From Lactonifactor longoviformis DSM 17459 (GTDB taxonomy: Bacteria; Bacillota; Clostridia; Lachnospirales; Lachnospiraceae): a DNA stretch of 64,000 bases. Positions 1 to 8,519 of this stretch are shown piece by piece. Below the pieces are notes generated by a model. It worked only from the letters and a program-made list of their open reading frames with translations. It made no database searches and had not been told where the DNA came from. Each line of letters begins with the position of its first letter. Position 1 is the first letter of the stretch. Location: NCBI RefSeq assembly GCF_900129135.1, contig NZ_FQVI01000011.1, forward strand, positions 80,010-144,009. Direction: 5' to 3'. The position numbers were made by a program, and so were the translations under genes.

Positions 1-1509
1 ATAGATATTGTCCGAACAGATTAGCGCATTTTCCAGGGTCGCTGGCTCACAGGCGTGAAGAGTTGTCACAAAATAGTTCCCCCAGCTTTTATCTTTCTGC
101 CAGCTTATTCCCTCACTGCCATAATCCTCATCCGGGTCAATTGCCCCTGCCGCCAGCCCAATAGCTGCCGTTATGGGCTTAAAGGAGGAGCCCGGTACCA
201 GTGTCTGGCGATAGCGGTTAACCAGGGGCGTAGACGCATCCTCATTCAGTTCTGACCATCTTGTCTCTGAAAACCCTCTGATAAACTCATTGCTGTCAAA
301 AGATGGTGTGCTTACAAGGGCTAAAACCTCCCCCGTATATGGATTCATAGCCACAGAGCAGCTTTTTTCCTCCCGGAACTCCTCATAAAGACGCTGTTGA
401 AGTTCCGCATCAATAGTCAGCTGTATATTCTTCCCGTCCTCTTTGGCAGAGAATGCCAGAGTTTCTTTTTTGTTTCCTTCTTGATCTATAATCTCAATTT
501 CATATCCGTCCCTGCCTTTCAGCTCTTTTTCATAGAGACCCTCAATACCGCTTCTCCCGATTACACTATTTGTCCCATACCCTTCCCCCTCATGTTTTTC
601 CAAATCCTCAGCAGTCACCTTCTGAACATAGCCGGTCAGATGGGACGCACTCTTATTCAGAGGGTAAACCCTTGTATCTACATCGGAAAGCATAACCCCC
701 GGTATTTCCAGAAGCGCATCCTGCAGCTCCTGGTTCTGCTGTGTCTCTTCCTCCGGCTCATAAGTTAAGGTATCCAGCTCTGAAATCTTCGGCAATGTGG
801 CGATGGGCACAAAAGTATCCTCCCTCACCCATTTTGCTTCCAGCCTGCTTTGAATCGCATCTGCAGATATTCCCAAAAGCCGGGCCATTTTTTCCAGATC
901 TCCGGCAGCATCCTCTCCCATCTTTCCCGGAACCACTCCCACTGATGTCGACATCCCCTGACCTGCCAGTACTACACCGTTTCTGTCCTGAATCTCTCCC
1001 CTTGCTGCTTCCTGGACAGACACCCGTACCTTATCCTCCTTCTCCAGGCCGGGAAATATCACATGATCGTCCCACTGAAGAGCATACCCCTTCTCCTTCA
1101 CAAAAACTGCCTCATTATCAAAGAAAAATTCTCCTGCCACTCCTTTGATAGTCTGCTGATAAGATACTGTCACCTGAGACTTGTGTTTTTTTATCTCCAC
1201 AACTTCTGTGCTGACCTCAGAAGTCTCAATCCCCTCATAAATTTTCTGATTGCGCAGGATAAATGCTTCCTCTGTATATGCAGTCCGGCTCTCATCGCTT
1301 AACATGGCATACATGCCCTTATAGTCCTTCTTTTCAATACACTCCATATAGCGAACCAGCAGTTTTTCCGGCTTTTCATGAAACCCGGGAACAGCCCACA
1401 GAAACATCCCTGCGGACACAGCTGCCGCACCACATATTCCCAGCACGATTACCGCGGCCTTCCATCTTTTTTTTCTTGTCTTTCTCTCCTTTTCTGTCCT
1501 GTTCCCCAT
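1..1509 (-). CDS. MecA-type class B penicillin-binding protein (C-terminus beyond window)
   Basis: Peptidoglycan transpeptidase of the class B, low-affinity MecA/PBP3 type, anchored in the membrane with its catalytic part outside. 503 codons are visible. A basic N-terminus and one membrane segment (about residues 17-40) come first. An NTF2-like MecA_N-type domain follows (about 45-150), then a dimerisation region (about 160-340) and the start of the transpeptidase domain. The active-site SxxK is S441-S-F-K444 in VPGSSFKP, and the SDN motif is residues 499-501. The KTG motif must lie off the left edge. The start ATG at 1509 has only a weak ribosome site (GGCAGAG) just upstream. Its promoter carries a BlaI/MecI-like palindrome, so inducible expression is inferred. 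MecA-type proteins can confer beta-lactam tolerance, but whether this one does cannot be told from sequence. Confidence 0.9.
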   Translation of the reverse strand, partial: MGNRTEKERKTRKKRWKAAVIVLGICGAAAVSAGMFLWAVPGFHEKPEKLLVRYMECIEKKDYKGMYAMLSDESRTAYTEEAFILRNQKIYEGIETSEVSTEVVEIKKHKSQVTVSYQQTIKGVAGEFFFDNEAVFVKEKGYALQWDDHVIFPGLEKEDKVRVSVQEAARGEIQDRNGVVLAGQGMSTSVGVVPGKMGEDAAGDLEKMARLLGISADAIQSRLEAKWVREDTFVPIATLPKISELDTLTYEPEEETQQNQELQDALLEIPGVMLSDVDTRVYPLNKSASHLTGYVQKVTAEDLEKHEGEGYGTNSVIGRSGIEGLYEKELKGRDGYEIEIIDQEGNKKETLAFSAKEDGKNIQLTIDAELQQRLYEEFREEKSCSVAMNPYTGEVLALVSTPSFDSNEFIRGFSETRWSELNEDASTPLVNRYRQTLVPGSSFKPITAAIGLAAGAIDPDEDYGSEGISWQKDKSWGNYFVTTLHACEPATLENALICSDNIY

Positions 1510-1564
1510 AACTCTGCCTCTCTTACTATTGTTTTGTACTCCCCTAATTATCTGTTACACCTAA

Positions 1565-1593
1565 ATATTACATTTGTAAGACTTAAATGTCAA
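1565..1593 (-). promoter_or_regulatory. Promoter of the PBP gene with BlaI/MecI-like operator
   Basis: On the minus strand TTGACA (1593-1588), a 17-base spacer and TATAAT-like TAATAT (1570-1565) form a near-consensus sigma-A promoter. The palindrome TTACAAATGTAA (1579-1568) lies in the spacer and overlaps the -10. It has the TACA-N2-TGTA core of BlaI/MecI operators, in the place where those repressors act on blaZ and mecA. No BlaI or BlaR1 gene is in the window, so the repressor would have to be encoded elsewhere. Confidence 0.55.
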
Positions 1594-1613
1594 GTTTTTT
1601 CCTATGTCCTATC

Positions 1614-1643
1614 TTGCCTTTTCTTCTCTATTCTGTATATAAT
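1614..1643 (+). promoter_or_regulatory. Putative promoter of the HxlR gene
   Basis: TTGCCT (1614-1619), an 18-base spacer and TATAAT (1638-1643) lie about 58 bases before the HxlR start. Confidence 0.45.
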
Positions 1644-1700
1644 ATAAACTAACATCCAAAAAAGACACTACATATAATTAGATACTAAGGAGGTTTTTCT

Positions 1701-2024
1701 ATGGAAAACATGAAAAAGGTCCCGGAATGCCCTGTTGAAATAACGCTGCAGCTCATCGGAGACAAGTGGAAAGTCCTTATCATCCGGGATCTCCTCACCG
1801 GCACAAAGCGTTTCAGCGAGCTGATGCGTTCCGTAACAGGCATCACCCAAAAAGTCCTGACCAGCCATCTGCGGGCCATGGAAGCCGCCGGCCTCGTCTC
1901 CCGCAAGGTCTACCCGGAAGTCCCCCCAAAGGTAGAGTACTCTCTGACTGAAACTGGGTATAGTTTAAAGCCAATATTAGATTCCATGGTGTTGTGGGGG
2001 ATGCAATATAAAAGTAAATTATAG
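1701..2024 (+). CDS. HxlR-family transcriptional regulator
   Basis: A 107-residue winged-helix DNA-binding protein of the HxlR family. The typical N-terminal Cys (PECPVE, C12) is followed by the family signature LQLIGDKWKVLIIRDLL and a recognition region ending SHLRAMEAAGLVSRKVYPEVPPKVEYSLTETG. Members often sense redox or electrophile stress through that Cys and control neighbouring genes. AAGGAGG at 1688-1694 fixes the start. It diverges from the PBP gene across about 190 bases, but the palindrome there looks BlaI-like rather than HxlR-like, so the target is unknown. The TAG stop is the first part of a palindromic repeat element, meaning the insertion lies exactly at the end of the gene. 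Confidence 0.9.
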   Translation: MENMKKVPECPVEITLQLIGDKWKVLIIRDLLTGTKRFSELMRSVTGITQKVLTSHLRAMEAAGLVSRKVYPEVPPKVEYSLTETGYSLKPILDSMVLWGMQYKSKL

Positions 2025-2185
2025 TTTTGTGTATGTGAAGTTCGGGGTTATGTAGTCGGCGAGCGAGGCGTTGCAGACGGACGGATATAGAAGGGAGCAC
2101 CGGGGAGACAAGGCCAGGGGCCGGGGGATAAGGGCAGGTCAGCTCGAGGCTCCCTTCTATATCCTGGCAGAGACTCACTTCACAT
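2021..2185 (+). repeat. Palindromic dispersed repeat, copy 1
   Basis: Positions 2021-2154 match 63747-63884 at the other end of the window, with an identical first 20 bases (ATAGTTTTGTGTATGTGAAG), a few substitutions and a 4-base indel. The copy folds on itself. GGATATAGAAGGGAGC (2083-2098) is perfectly complementary to GCTCCCTTCTATATCC (2149-2164), and ATGTGAAGT (2033-2041) to ACTTCACAT (2177-2185). This is the form of a fold-back or MITE-like element, or of a structured RNA. It begins at the stop codon of the HxlR gene. No coding capacity is evident. Confidence 0.75.
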
Positions 2186-2399
2186 TCACGGAAAACGGGT
2201 GGGGAAGGTCGAGAGTGGTACACTTTTCCTCTTGTTCCGCACTATTGTCCGCTTGATGTTTTGGATAAACTGCCAAAAACCTCCCTCATCCTGGAACTTT
2301 CCTATACTCAGGTGAGAGGAATCTTGCGACGGAGGTGTCCCCGGAACTTAAGCCTTTCTCCCGTCCGAACCAGACAGCCCGCTGCCGCGGGATTCACCG
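2186..2399. other. Non-coding gap with a small GC hairpin
   Basis: No credible gene. CCCGC-TGCC-GCGGG (2378-2391) lies just after the stop of the minus-strand ATPase and may help end that operon, although no clear T-run follows. Confidence 0.4.
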
Positions 2400-3014
2400 T
2401 CACCGTCCCCCCTGCTCCCTCAGATCAATACACCTGGTGCATACCTTCTTTGCAAGGGCCTTGTTGTGTGTCACCATTAAAAGCCCTATATTCCTCTCCT
2501 GCACTTCCTTTACCATCAGATTCCATATCTGGGCCTGTGTAATCACATCCAGCATAGTACTCATTTCGTCCGCCAGCAGGAAGTGGGTTCCCTGAAACAG
2601 AGATCTGGCCACACAGAATCTCTGGAGTTCCCCTCCGGACAGCTCCCTGGGATATCTCCCCAGCCATTCCTTCTCGATGCCCAGAGCCTCCATCACTTCC
2701 TCCCGGAACATACCGGATTCCTCCAGTACTTTTTTCATCTTCCACCTTGGATTAATTGCCTTTTCCGGATGCTGGTAAATCAGCTGTACCGGGCTGATCC
2801 CCTTTTTTTCCAGTGGTTTCCCGTCCAGAAGAATTTCTCCGGAAGCTGGTTTCAAATATCCCCCCATCAGCCGAAGAAGGGTACTTTTCCCATAGCCGCT
2901 GGGGCCAATCAATCCCACACGCTCCCCTTCTTCTACCGTCACAGTCACCTCCCTCAAAATCCACGGAGAACGCTCATTATACCGGAAGCTGACATTTTTT
3001 GCCTCAAGTCGCAT
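2400..3014 (-). CDS. ABC importer ATPase, NikE/OppF type (short)
   Basis: Second ATPase of the nickel/peptide importer, 204 residues, cytoplasmic. Walker A is GPSGYGKST (about 37-45), the signature is LSGGELQRF, Walker B runs into the DEMS motif, and the switch His is in VTHN. It stops soon after the core fold and lacks the C-terminal oligopeptide/HPY domain of its partner, as in NikE- or CntF-like subunits. The start at 3014 has GAGGTG upstream and overlaps the end of the preceding ATPase gene by 11 bases, implying translational coupling. It is last in a five-gene operon. The tyrosine in Walker A is unusual but does not replace a catalytic residue. Confidence 0.88.
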   Translation of the reverse strand: MRLEAKNVSFRYNERSPWILREVTVTVEEGERVGLIGPSGYGKSTLLRLMGGYLKPASGEILLDGKPLEKKGISPVQLIYQHPEKAINPRWKMKKVLEESGMFREEVMEALGIEKEWLGRYPRELSGGELQRFCVARSLFQGTHFLLADEMSTMLDVITQAQIWNLMVKEVQERNIGLLMVTHNKALAKKVCTRCIDLREQGGR

Positions 3015-3954
3015 GGATACACCTCACTGTTCCCCCACGCAATTCCTGCATGGGTATTGGTTTTTCACATTCCTCTGTACGGTTTGGACATCTGGGCGCG
3101 AATAAGCACCCTTTCGGCAGTGCCTTCGCATATGGCTGAAATCCAGGGATGGGGACGAAACCGTTCTGGGGCAGTGCCCTCCACAGAGCCTTTGAATAAG
3201 GATGCCGGAGAGCCTCCGGGCCTTCTCTAAAGTCTTTTGATGGGGCAATCTCAACCGTCGTCCCCGCGTAGAAGACAGCTACACGGTCTGCTACATGGAA
3301 TGCCAAATCGATGTCATGGGTAATCAAAATCACTGCTTTGCCTTCGTCTGCCATTTCCCGGAAACAGGTTAATGCCTCCACTGCCATCTCCAGATCTAGT
3401 CCCGGGGTAGGTTCATCAGCGATAATCAGATCTGCACCGCTGATCAGTGCCGTAGAAACCAGAACTCTTCTGGCCATGCCTCCTGACAGCTGAAAGGGAT
3501 AGAGCCGTTCCACGTGTTCTTCCAGATGCAGCCTGGAGAATACCTCTTTTTGTTCCTTTCGCTTTCTCTGGTCCGGCTTTTCCCCCAGTACCTGTGTTCC
3601 GACTCTCATAGAGGGATCCAGATAGGCCACTGACTGAGGCACCAGTGCGATTTCTTTTCCTCTCAGCTGCTCCTTCTCTTTCTGTATCAAAGGCATTCCT
3701 TTATAATACATCTCTCCTGTTGTGGCGGCATTTTCCGGCAGCAGTCCCATCACTGCATGGGCCAGCAGACTTTTCCCCGATCCGCTGGAGCCTGCTACCG
3801 CCACAATTTCTCCCTGTTTCACATCTATGTTCAGGTTTGATATTACCTTCAGATCATACTGCTCAAGCCCCGTATCATACATACGAAAGGACACGGAAAG
3901 ATCTTTAACCTCCAAAAGAGGATGTACATACTCTTCCTTTGTTTTCTTCTCCAT
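3004..3954 (-). CDS. ABC importer ATPase, OppD/NikD type
   Basis: First ATPase of the importer, 316 residues. Walker A GSSGSGKSLL, signature LSGGMARRV, Walker B LIIADEPTPGLD and the switch His in ITHD are all present. The C-terminal oligopeptide/HPY domain follows (GCLFAPRCP and later cysteines, about residues 270-300), which in some members binds an Fe-S cluster. It energises the two permeases together with the shorter ATPase downstream. AGGAGG seven bases before the ATG supports the start at 3954. The family covers peptides, nickel and metallophores, and the sequence does not settle the substrate. Confidence 0.9.
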   Translation of the reverse strand: MEKKTKEEYVHPLLEVKDLSVSFRMYDTGLEQYDLKVISNLNIDVKQGEIVAVAGSSGSGKSLLAHAVMGLLPENAATTGEMYYKGMPLIQKEKEQLRGKEIALVPQSVAYLDPSMRVGTQVLGEKPDQRKRKEQKEVFSRLHLEEHVERLYPFQLSGGMARRVLVSTALISGADLIIADEPTPGLDLEMAVEALTCFREMADEGKAVILITHDIDLAFHVADRVAVFYAGTTVEIAPSKDFREGPEALRHPYSKALWRALPQNGFVPIPGFQPYAKALPKGCLFAPRCPNRTEECEKPIPMQELRGGTVRCIHAT

Positions 3955-3965
3955 TCCTCTGCCTC

Positions 3966-4808
3966 CTATTCATGTGCACTGTAGGGATCTACAATTTTTT
4001 TCAGGTTCTCTCCCAAACGGTCAAAGAGCAAAACCACGATAACCAGCATCAGACCCGGGAAAAAAGCCAGCCACCACATACCTGTAGAAAGGTATTTCAT
4101 AGATTCCGACAGAATAATTCCTATGGCCGGCTGCTCCGGCGACAGTCCGAATCCCAAAAAGGTCAGGGAAGACTCATGCATAATAGCATGAGGAAACATC
4201 AGAATCAGCCCGATGAGGAACTGAGGAATCATGTGAGGAAGAATATGGTGTATGGTTATCCACCTGCTGTTATGACCCAGCCTTCTGGACACCTCAATGT
4301 ATTGCTGGGAACGAATCTGCAGCACCTCGCTTCTGATAAGACGGGCCAGTCCGGTCCAATGAGTCACAGCCACCCCGATCAGTACTCCCCTCAGTCCTTT
4401 TCCGCAGGCAAAGGATATTAATATGAGCAGTACGGTATGGGGTATCCCCATAACCAAATCGATCAGCCAGTTGATAAAATGATCCAGTCTGGAGGATCCA
4501 GTAGCTGCGGCCACCCCTACAAACAATGCGATAACCGCACTTACTGAGGAGGCCACTGTGCCCACCACAATGCTGATGGACAGCCCCTTTATGGTTCGCA
4601 CCAGCATATCTCTTCCCAACAGATCGGTGCCAAAAGGATGCTCCCAGGAGGGCTTTAAGCCTTTTTGGGAAAAATCTGCCTGTATCAGTTCATCAGACAT
4701 GATAGTTCCTGCCAGGTAGATGCCGAAAAGAAAGGCAAAAATAAGTATCAGGGTCAGTATAGTTCTGGTTCTCCTGTTTACTGAAAACCTTCCGGTCCTA
4801 CTCTTCAT
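3966..4808 (-). CDS. ABC importer permease, DppC/NikC type
   Basis: Inner-membrane permease of about 280 residues with the N-terminal anchor and binding-protein-dependent transport domain of the DppC/NikC family. It has about six membrane segments and an EAA-like loop (SEVLQIRSQQYIEVSRRLGHN) that contacts the ATPases. HPFGTDLLGRDML is the typical N-terminal signature. The chosen ATG (4808) has GGAGGG at good spacing. An ATG six bases earlier (4814) is too close to it. The start lies inside the end of the DppB-type gene, so the two are translationally coupled. Confidence 0.9.
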   Translation of the reverse strand: MKSRTGRFSVNRRTRTILTLILIFAFLFGIYLAGTIMSDELIQADFSQKGLKPSWEHPFGTDLLGRDMLVRTIKGLSISIVVGTVASSVSAVIALFVGVAAATGSSRLDHFINWLIDLVMGIPHTVLLILISFACGKGLRGVLIGVAVTHWTGLARLIRSEVLQIRSQQYIEVSRRLGHNSRWITIHHILPHMIPQFLIGLILMFPHAIMHESSLTFLGFGLSPEQPAIGIILSESMKYLSTGMWWLAFFPGLMLVIVVLLFDRLGENLKKIVDPYSAHE

Positions 4809-5793
4809 GTTCATAACCCTCCCTTATCTGGGGATCTGCAATTCCATAGATGATATTGGCCAGCATATTTCCCACAAACACAAATACTGCGCTGAATAGC
4901 GTAATCCCAAGAAGCAGGGGGATATCAGATCCCATTCCCGCCGCCGAAGCTGCCGCCCCCAGGCCCGGATAAGAGAATACAGTTTCTGCCAGCACAGAAC
5001 CGCCGAACAGCTCACTGAAGGAGCCAAACTGCATGGTTACTGCCGGAAGCAGGATGTTTCTCAGACCGTGGCGTTTCCAGATACTGAACCGAGACTCACC
5101 GCTTGCTTTTGCAAAGAGAACATAGTCGCTTTCCAGAACGTCCACTAACTTTTCTCTGGTATGCAGAGCCACATTTGCAAAGGACAGGAAGCTCAGGGTA
5201 AGCGCCGGCAGGACTAGGTGGTGAATGCGCTGGAGTAAGGTCACCTGATCCGCAGGAACTCCTTTGGGTACGCTCATTCCCATGGGAAACCATCCCAATT
5301 TAACAGAAAATACCATCAAAAAAACAATTCCTATCCAAAATGTAGGGATGGCGCACATAGTCAGGCAAACCTTTTTGAGAATCCGGTCCGGCCACTTTCC
5401 GTTGTAAACACCCATTATGCAGCCTATAGTGAATCCCAATATACCCGAGAAAACCCAGGCGGTCAGCATAAGCGCCAGGGATGCCGCAAATTTTTCCCCG
5501 ATGATATCAAGGACCGGCCTGCGGTAGATAAGGGAGGTTCCAAAATCTCCGTGAAGCAGAGATTTGGCCCAGATTGCAAAGCGTTCTGCCGGGGGATCGT
5601 TCAATCCCCAATATTCAGCAATTTTTTCTCTCTGCTCTTCACTTACATTCGGTACAGCCCCAACATACTGCTGTACCGGATCCACCGGTGACAGGCTTAC
5701 CAGGATAAAACTTATGATGCTGATTGCGATAAGAAGAGTCACAAAGCGAATCGCATACCGCCCGGTGCTTTTTACTATTCTTTTACTGTTCAT
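4798..5793 (-). CDS. ABC importer permease, DppB/NikB type
   Basis: Inner-membrane permease of 331 residues. The N-terminal segment (about 13-33) is followed by the family motif LSPVDPVQQYVG and about five more membrane spans. The GESRFSIWKRHGLRN region is the ATPase-contacting loop. It forms the channel with the DppC-type partner. AAGGAGC precedes the ATG. It follows the binding-protein gene by 32 bases and overlaps the next permease gene. Confidence 0.9.
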   Translation of the reverse strand: MNSKRIVKSTGRYAIRFVTLLIAISIISFILVSLSPVDPVQQYVGAVPNVSEEQREKIAEYWGLNDPPAERFAIWAKSLLHGDFGTSLIYRRPVLDIIGEKFAASLALMLTAWVFSGILGFTIGCIMGVYNGKWPDRILKKVCLTMCAIPTFWIGIVFLMVFSVKLGWFPMGMSVPKGVPADQVTLLQRIHHLVLPALTLSFLSFANVALHTREKLVDVLESDYVLFAKASGESRFSIWKRHGLRNILLPAVTMQFGSFSELFGGSVLAETVFSYPGLGAAASAAGMGSDIPLLLGITLFSAVFVFVGNMLANIIYGIADPQIREGYEHEE

Positions 5794-5825
5794 CTTTTGC
5801 TCCTTCTGTCCGCCCCTGCCTCAGG

Positions 5826-7496
5826 TTATTCCTTCCATTCCCACTCAGCAAGGTTGGCAATCAGAGGCCACGCTGCCCCGTGTGCATGGATTCTCTGTTC
5901 TCCAATATCAAGTCCTTCTCTTACGTAATAAAGGTGAGACATATTCACATAGAATGCCCAGGGCGCCTCTCCTCTCATAGAAGTTCCTGTAGTTCCGTCC
6001 CACTGGGCCTTCTTCCACCACTCCAGAGACTCTTCCATTGTTTTGGAATTCATAGCCTTGTCCAGATATCCGTCCACAACTTCACTCGTGAAAAATTCAG
6101 GATTGTAAAAATCTATCTTTCCCGCATTGCTGCTGTGGAAAAGCATATAAGAAGTCATTGGACTGTCTGACCCCCATCCCATGATCATAGGCTCGGAGAA
6201 CATCCTCTTAACCGTATCGTCTGCACTGACCCCTTCCACATGGATGGCAATTCCAAGCTTCTCCTTTGCCTGATTCGCCACCGACATAGCCACTGCCTGT
6301 CTCATGGAATCCCCGGCAAAGTACATTAGGTTAAATTCTGCCTTCACATCGCCCTTTTCCCGAATGCCGTCTCCATCGGTATCCTTCCAGCCGGCCGTCT
6401 CCAGCTGCTGTACTGCATAATCTATATCTGTCTCAATGACATCTTCCTCGTTCCACCAGGGCAGGCCGTCACATTCGGAGTACGCAGGCTTTGCAAATCC
6501 ATTTAGGGCCTCGTCGATGATCTGTTCCCTGTCAATTCCGTAACTCATAGCCTTGCGGATTGCCAAATCCGAAGTGACATTATTGCCAATTTTATATCCA
6601 TCCTCTGTCGTCTTTCCTTCTTCCGGCAGCATAGGAAAGGTAATCCCCCGGTTATCTACTGATTCTACCGACACTACCTTCATCCCTTCAATTTCTGTGC
6701 CGGCCAGAGTTGCCGAGGTAAGCGCAAGATCTACCTCTCCGGCCTGAGCAGCCACAAATCTGGCATCCTCCTCCTGCACAAGAAAGACTGCCTTCTTTAT
6801 CTTCGGCTGTTCTCCATAATAATCTTCATTGGCTTCCAGGATAAACTGCTGTCCCTTATCCCACTGGGTCAGTTTGTAGGGACCGGAGCCGACAGGCTCC
6901 ATCCCGAAGGAATCCGAATATGCATCCTCAGGCACGATTCCTGCCCCTGCCACTGTATAGATAAAAGTAACGCAGGGTTTGTTTAATTTAAACTCAACGG
7001 TAGTTTCATCCACCGCCCTGCAGCTCTCCAGCATGGTAAGGTCCACATAAGTTGCCTTATCTTTCGTGGTGTTAAAGGTAAACGCAACATCTGAGGCATC
7101 CAGTGTTTCACCATTTGTAAACTTCACGTCACCGCGGATTTTGAATGTCCAGGTAAGGCCGTCCCCGCTCATACTGTATTCGGTAGCCAGGTCATTTTCC
7201 AGCTGATTTTTTCCGTTTACTTTTACCAGAGTGCTGAACAGAGGAGAACCTGCATATCCAAATCCACTGCAGGGATCCCAGCTGTCTGTATCGTTGGAGA
7301 ATCCTACCGTGATTTCTGTCTTTGCTTCCCCCTGAGTTCCTTCCTCACGGCCGTCTGTGTCTGCTTTTTCATTGCTCTGTGCTTCTTTCTGCTGCTCCTT
7401 TGCCGCTTTTGTTCCAGAGTCTCCGGAACCGGAACACCCTGCCAGCAGAGCTGCTGTACATATGAGAGCCAAGATAGCTTTCCTTCTCTTTTTCAT
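5826..7496 (-). CDS. Extracellular solute-binding lipoprotein, family 5 (nickel/peptide)
   Basis: Substrate-binding protein of the importer, 556 residues. A lipoprotein signal peptide ends in the lipobox LLAGC (Cys about residue 21), then an acidic Ser/Gly/Glu linker, then the SBP_bac_5 fold (about 60-550). Family features include LATEYSMSGDGLTWTFKIR and VGSGPYKLTQWDKGQQF. It is tethered outside the membrane and passes ligand to the permeases. AAGGAG lies before the ATG. The five-gene order (SBP-B-C-D-F) matches Dpp, Opp and Nik systems. The short last ATPase leans slightly towards metal or metallophore uptake, but this is inference. Confidence 0.88.
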   Translation of the reverse strand: MKKRRKAILALICTAALLAGCSGSGDSGTKAAKEQQKEAQSNEKADTDGREEGTQGEAKTEITVGFSNDTDSWDPCSGFGYAGSPLFSTLVKVNGKNQLENDLATEYSMSGDGLTWTFKIRGDVKFTNGETLDASDVAFTFNTTKDKATYVDLTMLESCRAVDETTVEFKLNKPCVTFIYTVAGAGIVPEDAYSDSFGMEPVGSGPYKLTQWDKGQQFILEANEDYYGEQPKIKKAVFLVQEEDARFVAAQAGEVDLALTSATLAGTEIEGMKVVSVESVDNRGITFPMLPEEGKTTEDGYKIGNNVTSDLAIRKAMSYGIDREQIIDEALNGFAKPAYSECDGLPWWNEEDVIETDIDYAVQQLETAGWKDTDGDGIREKGDVKAEFNLMYFAGDSMRQAVAMSVANQAKEKLGIAIHVEGVSADDTVKRMFSEPMIMGWGSDSPMTSYMLFHSSNAGKIDFYNPEFFTSEVVDGYLDKAMNSKTMEESLEWWKKAQWDGTTGTSMRGEAPWAFYVNMSHLYYVREGLDIGEQRIHAHGAAWPLIANLAEWEWKE

Positions 7497-7708
7497 GCTT
7501 TACTCCTTTTCTTTGTCTATGCCCAAAGGGCAAACTCTTAATTTTCTACAGGATAACCAAGAATCCGCACCTGCACAAGCCACCCCCAGGGATATTTCAT
7601 TTATCTTTTTTCCTCCAGAAGAGAGGCAGAGAAACGGCTTTTTCAAAAAGCTCCCATCCCTAACCGGGGGTTCCCCTTCTCCTCAGAAATTAATGAAATC
7701 TTGATTTT
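7497..7708. other. Intergenic region between divergent ABC systems
   Basis: Upstream of the minus-strand binding-protein gene. Only a short palindrome GCTTTTTCAAAAAGC (near 7637-7651) stands out. No gene is supported here. Confidence 0.4.
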
Positions 7709-7749
7709 TGTCACCTTAATGTCACCTGAAACGGCTATGATGGTATTAT
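7709..7749 (+). promoter_or_regulatory. OmpR-type direct repeat and promoter of the ABC exporter
   Basis: TGTCACCT occurs at 7709-7716 and again at 7720-7727, eleven bases apart, which is the one-turn spacing used by OmpR/PhoB-type regulators. A -10 TATTAT (7744-7749) follows, and the second repeat occupies the -35 position in place of a good TTGACA. This is the layout of an activator-dependent promoter. The response regulator of the neighbouring two-component system is the obvious candidate. Confidence 0.6.
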
Positions 7750-7835
7750 CTAGATAAACCCAGAGGGGATCCGCAGCATATCCCCTCAGAACCTGCATGC
7801 GGCCCGGCCGTATGGCAGCAGAAAGGAGACTATTT

Positions 7836-8519
7836 ATGGAAATACTGCGATGCAGCCACCTGACCAAAACCTACGGCAGCGGCTCTAATAAAGTAACTGC
7901 ACTGAATGATATCAGCCTGTCCCTGGAGAAGGGCAGTTTTACTGCAATAGTTGGCACTTCCGGCTCTGGAAAATCTACATTATTACATATGCTCGGAGGC
8001 GTTGACCGCCCAACCGGCGGAAACATCTATATTGAGGACACAGATATTTCAACACTCTCCATGGAGCAGCTGGCAGTCTTTCGCAGAAGAAAAGTTGGTC
8101 TGGTATATCAGTTTTACAACTTAATCCCTACATTGAATGTTCAGAAGAATATACTCCTTCCGGTTCTTTTGGACGGGCAAAAGCCCGATATGAACCGTTT
8201 CCACCAGATTACAGGGGCCCTGGGACTCTCTGACCGCCTCTCCCATCTGCCCCGGGAACTCTCCGGGGGACAGCAGCAGAGGACGGCAATCGCCAGAAGC
8301 CTTATCTACCAGCCAGCTATCCTCCTGGCCGACGAGCCTACCGGTAATCTGGACCGAAAGAATTCTGAGGAGACCATAGAGCTGCTGAAGTTATCCAACC
8401 GTGAGTACGGACAAACAGTTCTGCTGATTACCCACGATGAAAAAACTGCGCTGGAAGCGGACCGCATCATTACACTTGAGGACGGCAGGCTGCTCCATGA
8501 TGAGGCGGTGGCATTATGA
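7836..8519 (+). CDS. ABC exporter ATPase, MacB/LolD type
   Basis: A 227-residue ATPase of the MacB/LolD/BceA family, pairing with an FtsX-like permease. Walker A GTSGSGKST, Q-loop in VYQFYN, signature LSGGQQQRT, Walker B LLADEPTGNLD and the switch His in ITHD are all present. AAGGAG before the ATG at 7836 sets the start. The gene overlaps the permease start by four bases (ATGA). Family members power mechanotransmission complexes that export or dislodge peptides, lipids or antimicrobials. With a two-component system adjacent, peptide-antibiotic detoxification or sensing is the best guess. Confidence 0.9.
   Translation: MEILRCSHLTKTYGSGSNKVTALNDISLSLEKGSFTAIVGTSGSGKSTLLHMLGGVDRPTGGNIYIEDTDISTLSMEQLAVFRRRKVGLVYQFYNLIPTLNVQKNILLPVLLDGQKPDMNRFHQITGALGLSDRLSHLPRELSGGQQQRTAIARSLIYQPAILLADEPTGNLDRKNSEETIELLKLSNREYGQTVLLITHDEKTALEADRIITLEDGRLLHDEAVAL

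Noticed and set aside
2021..2185. Group II intron or known riboswitch
   Set aside because: No intron-encoded protein, no catalytic domain V-like end and no match to a riboswitch core that I can recognise.
2071..2256. Short plus-strand frame within the palindromic repeat
   Set aside because: Composition follows the inverted repeat, there is no ribosome site, and the frame is not kept in the second copy.
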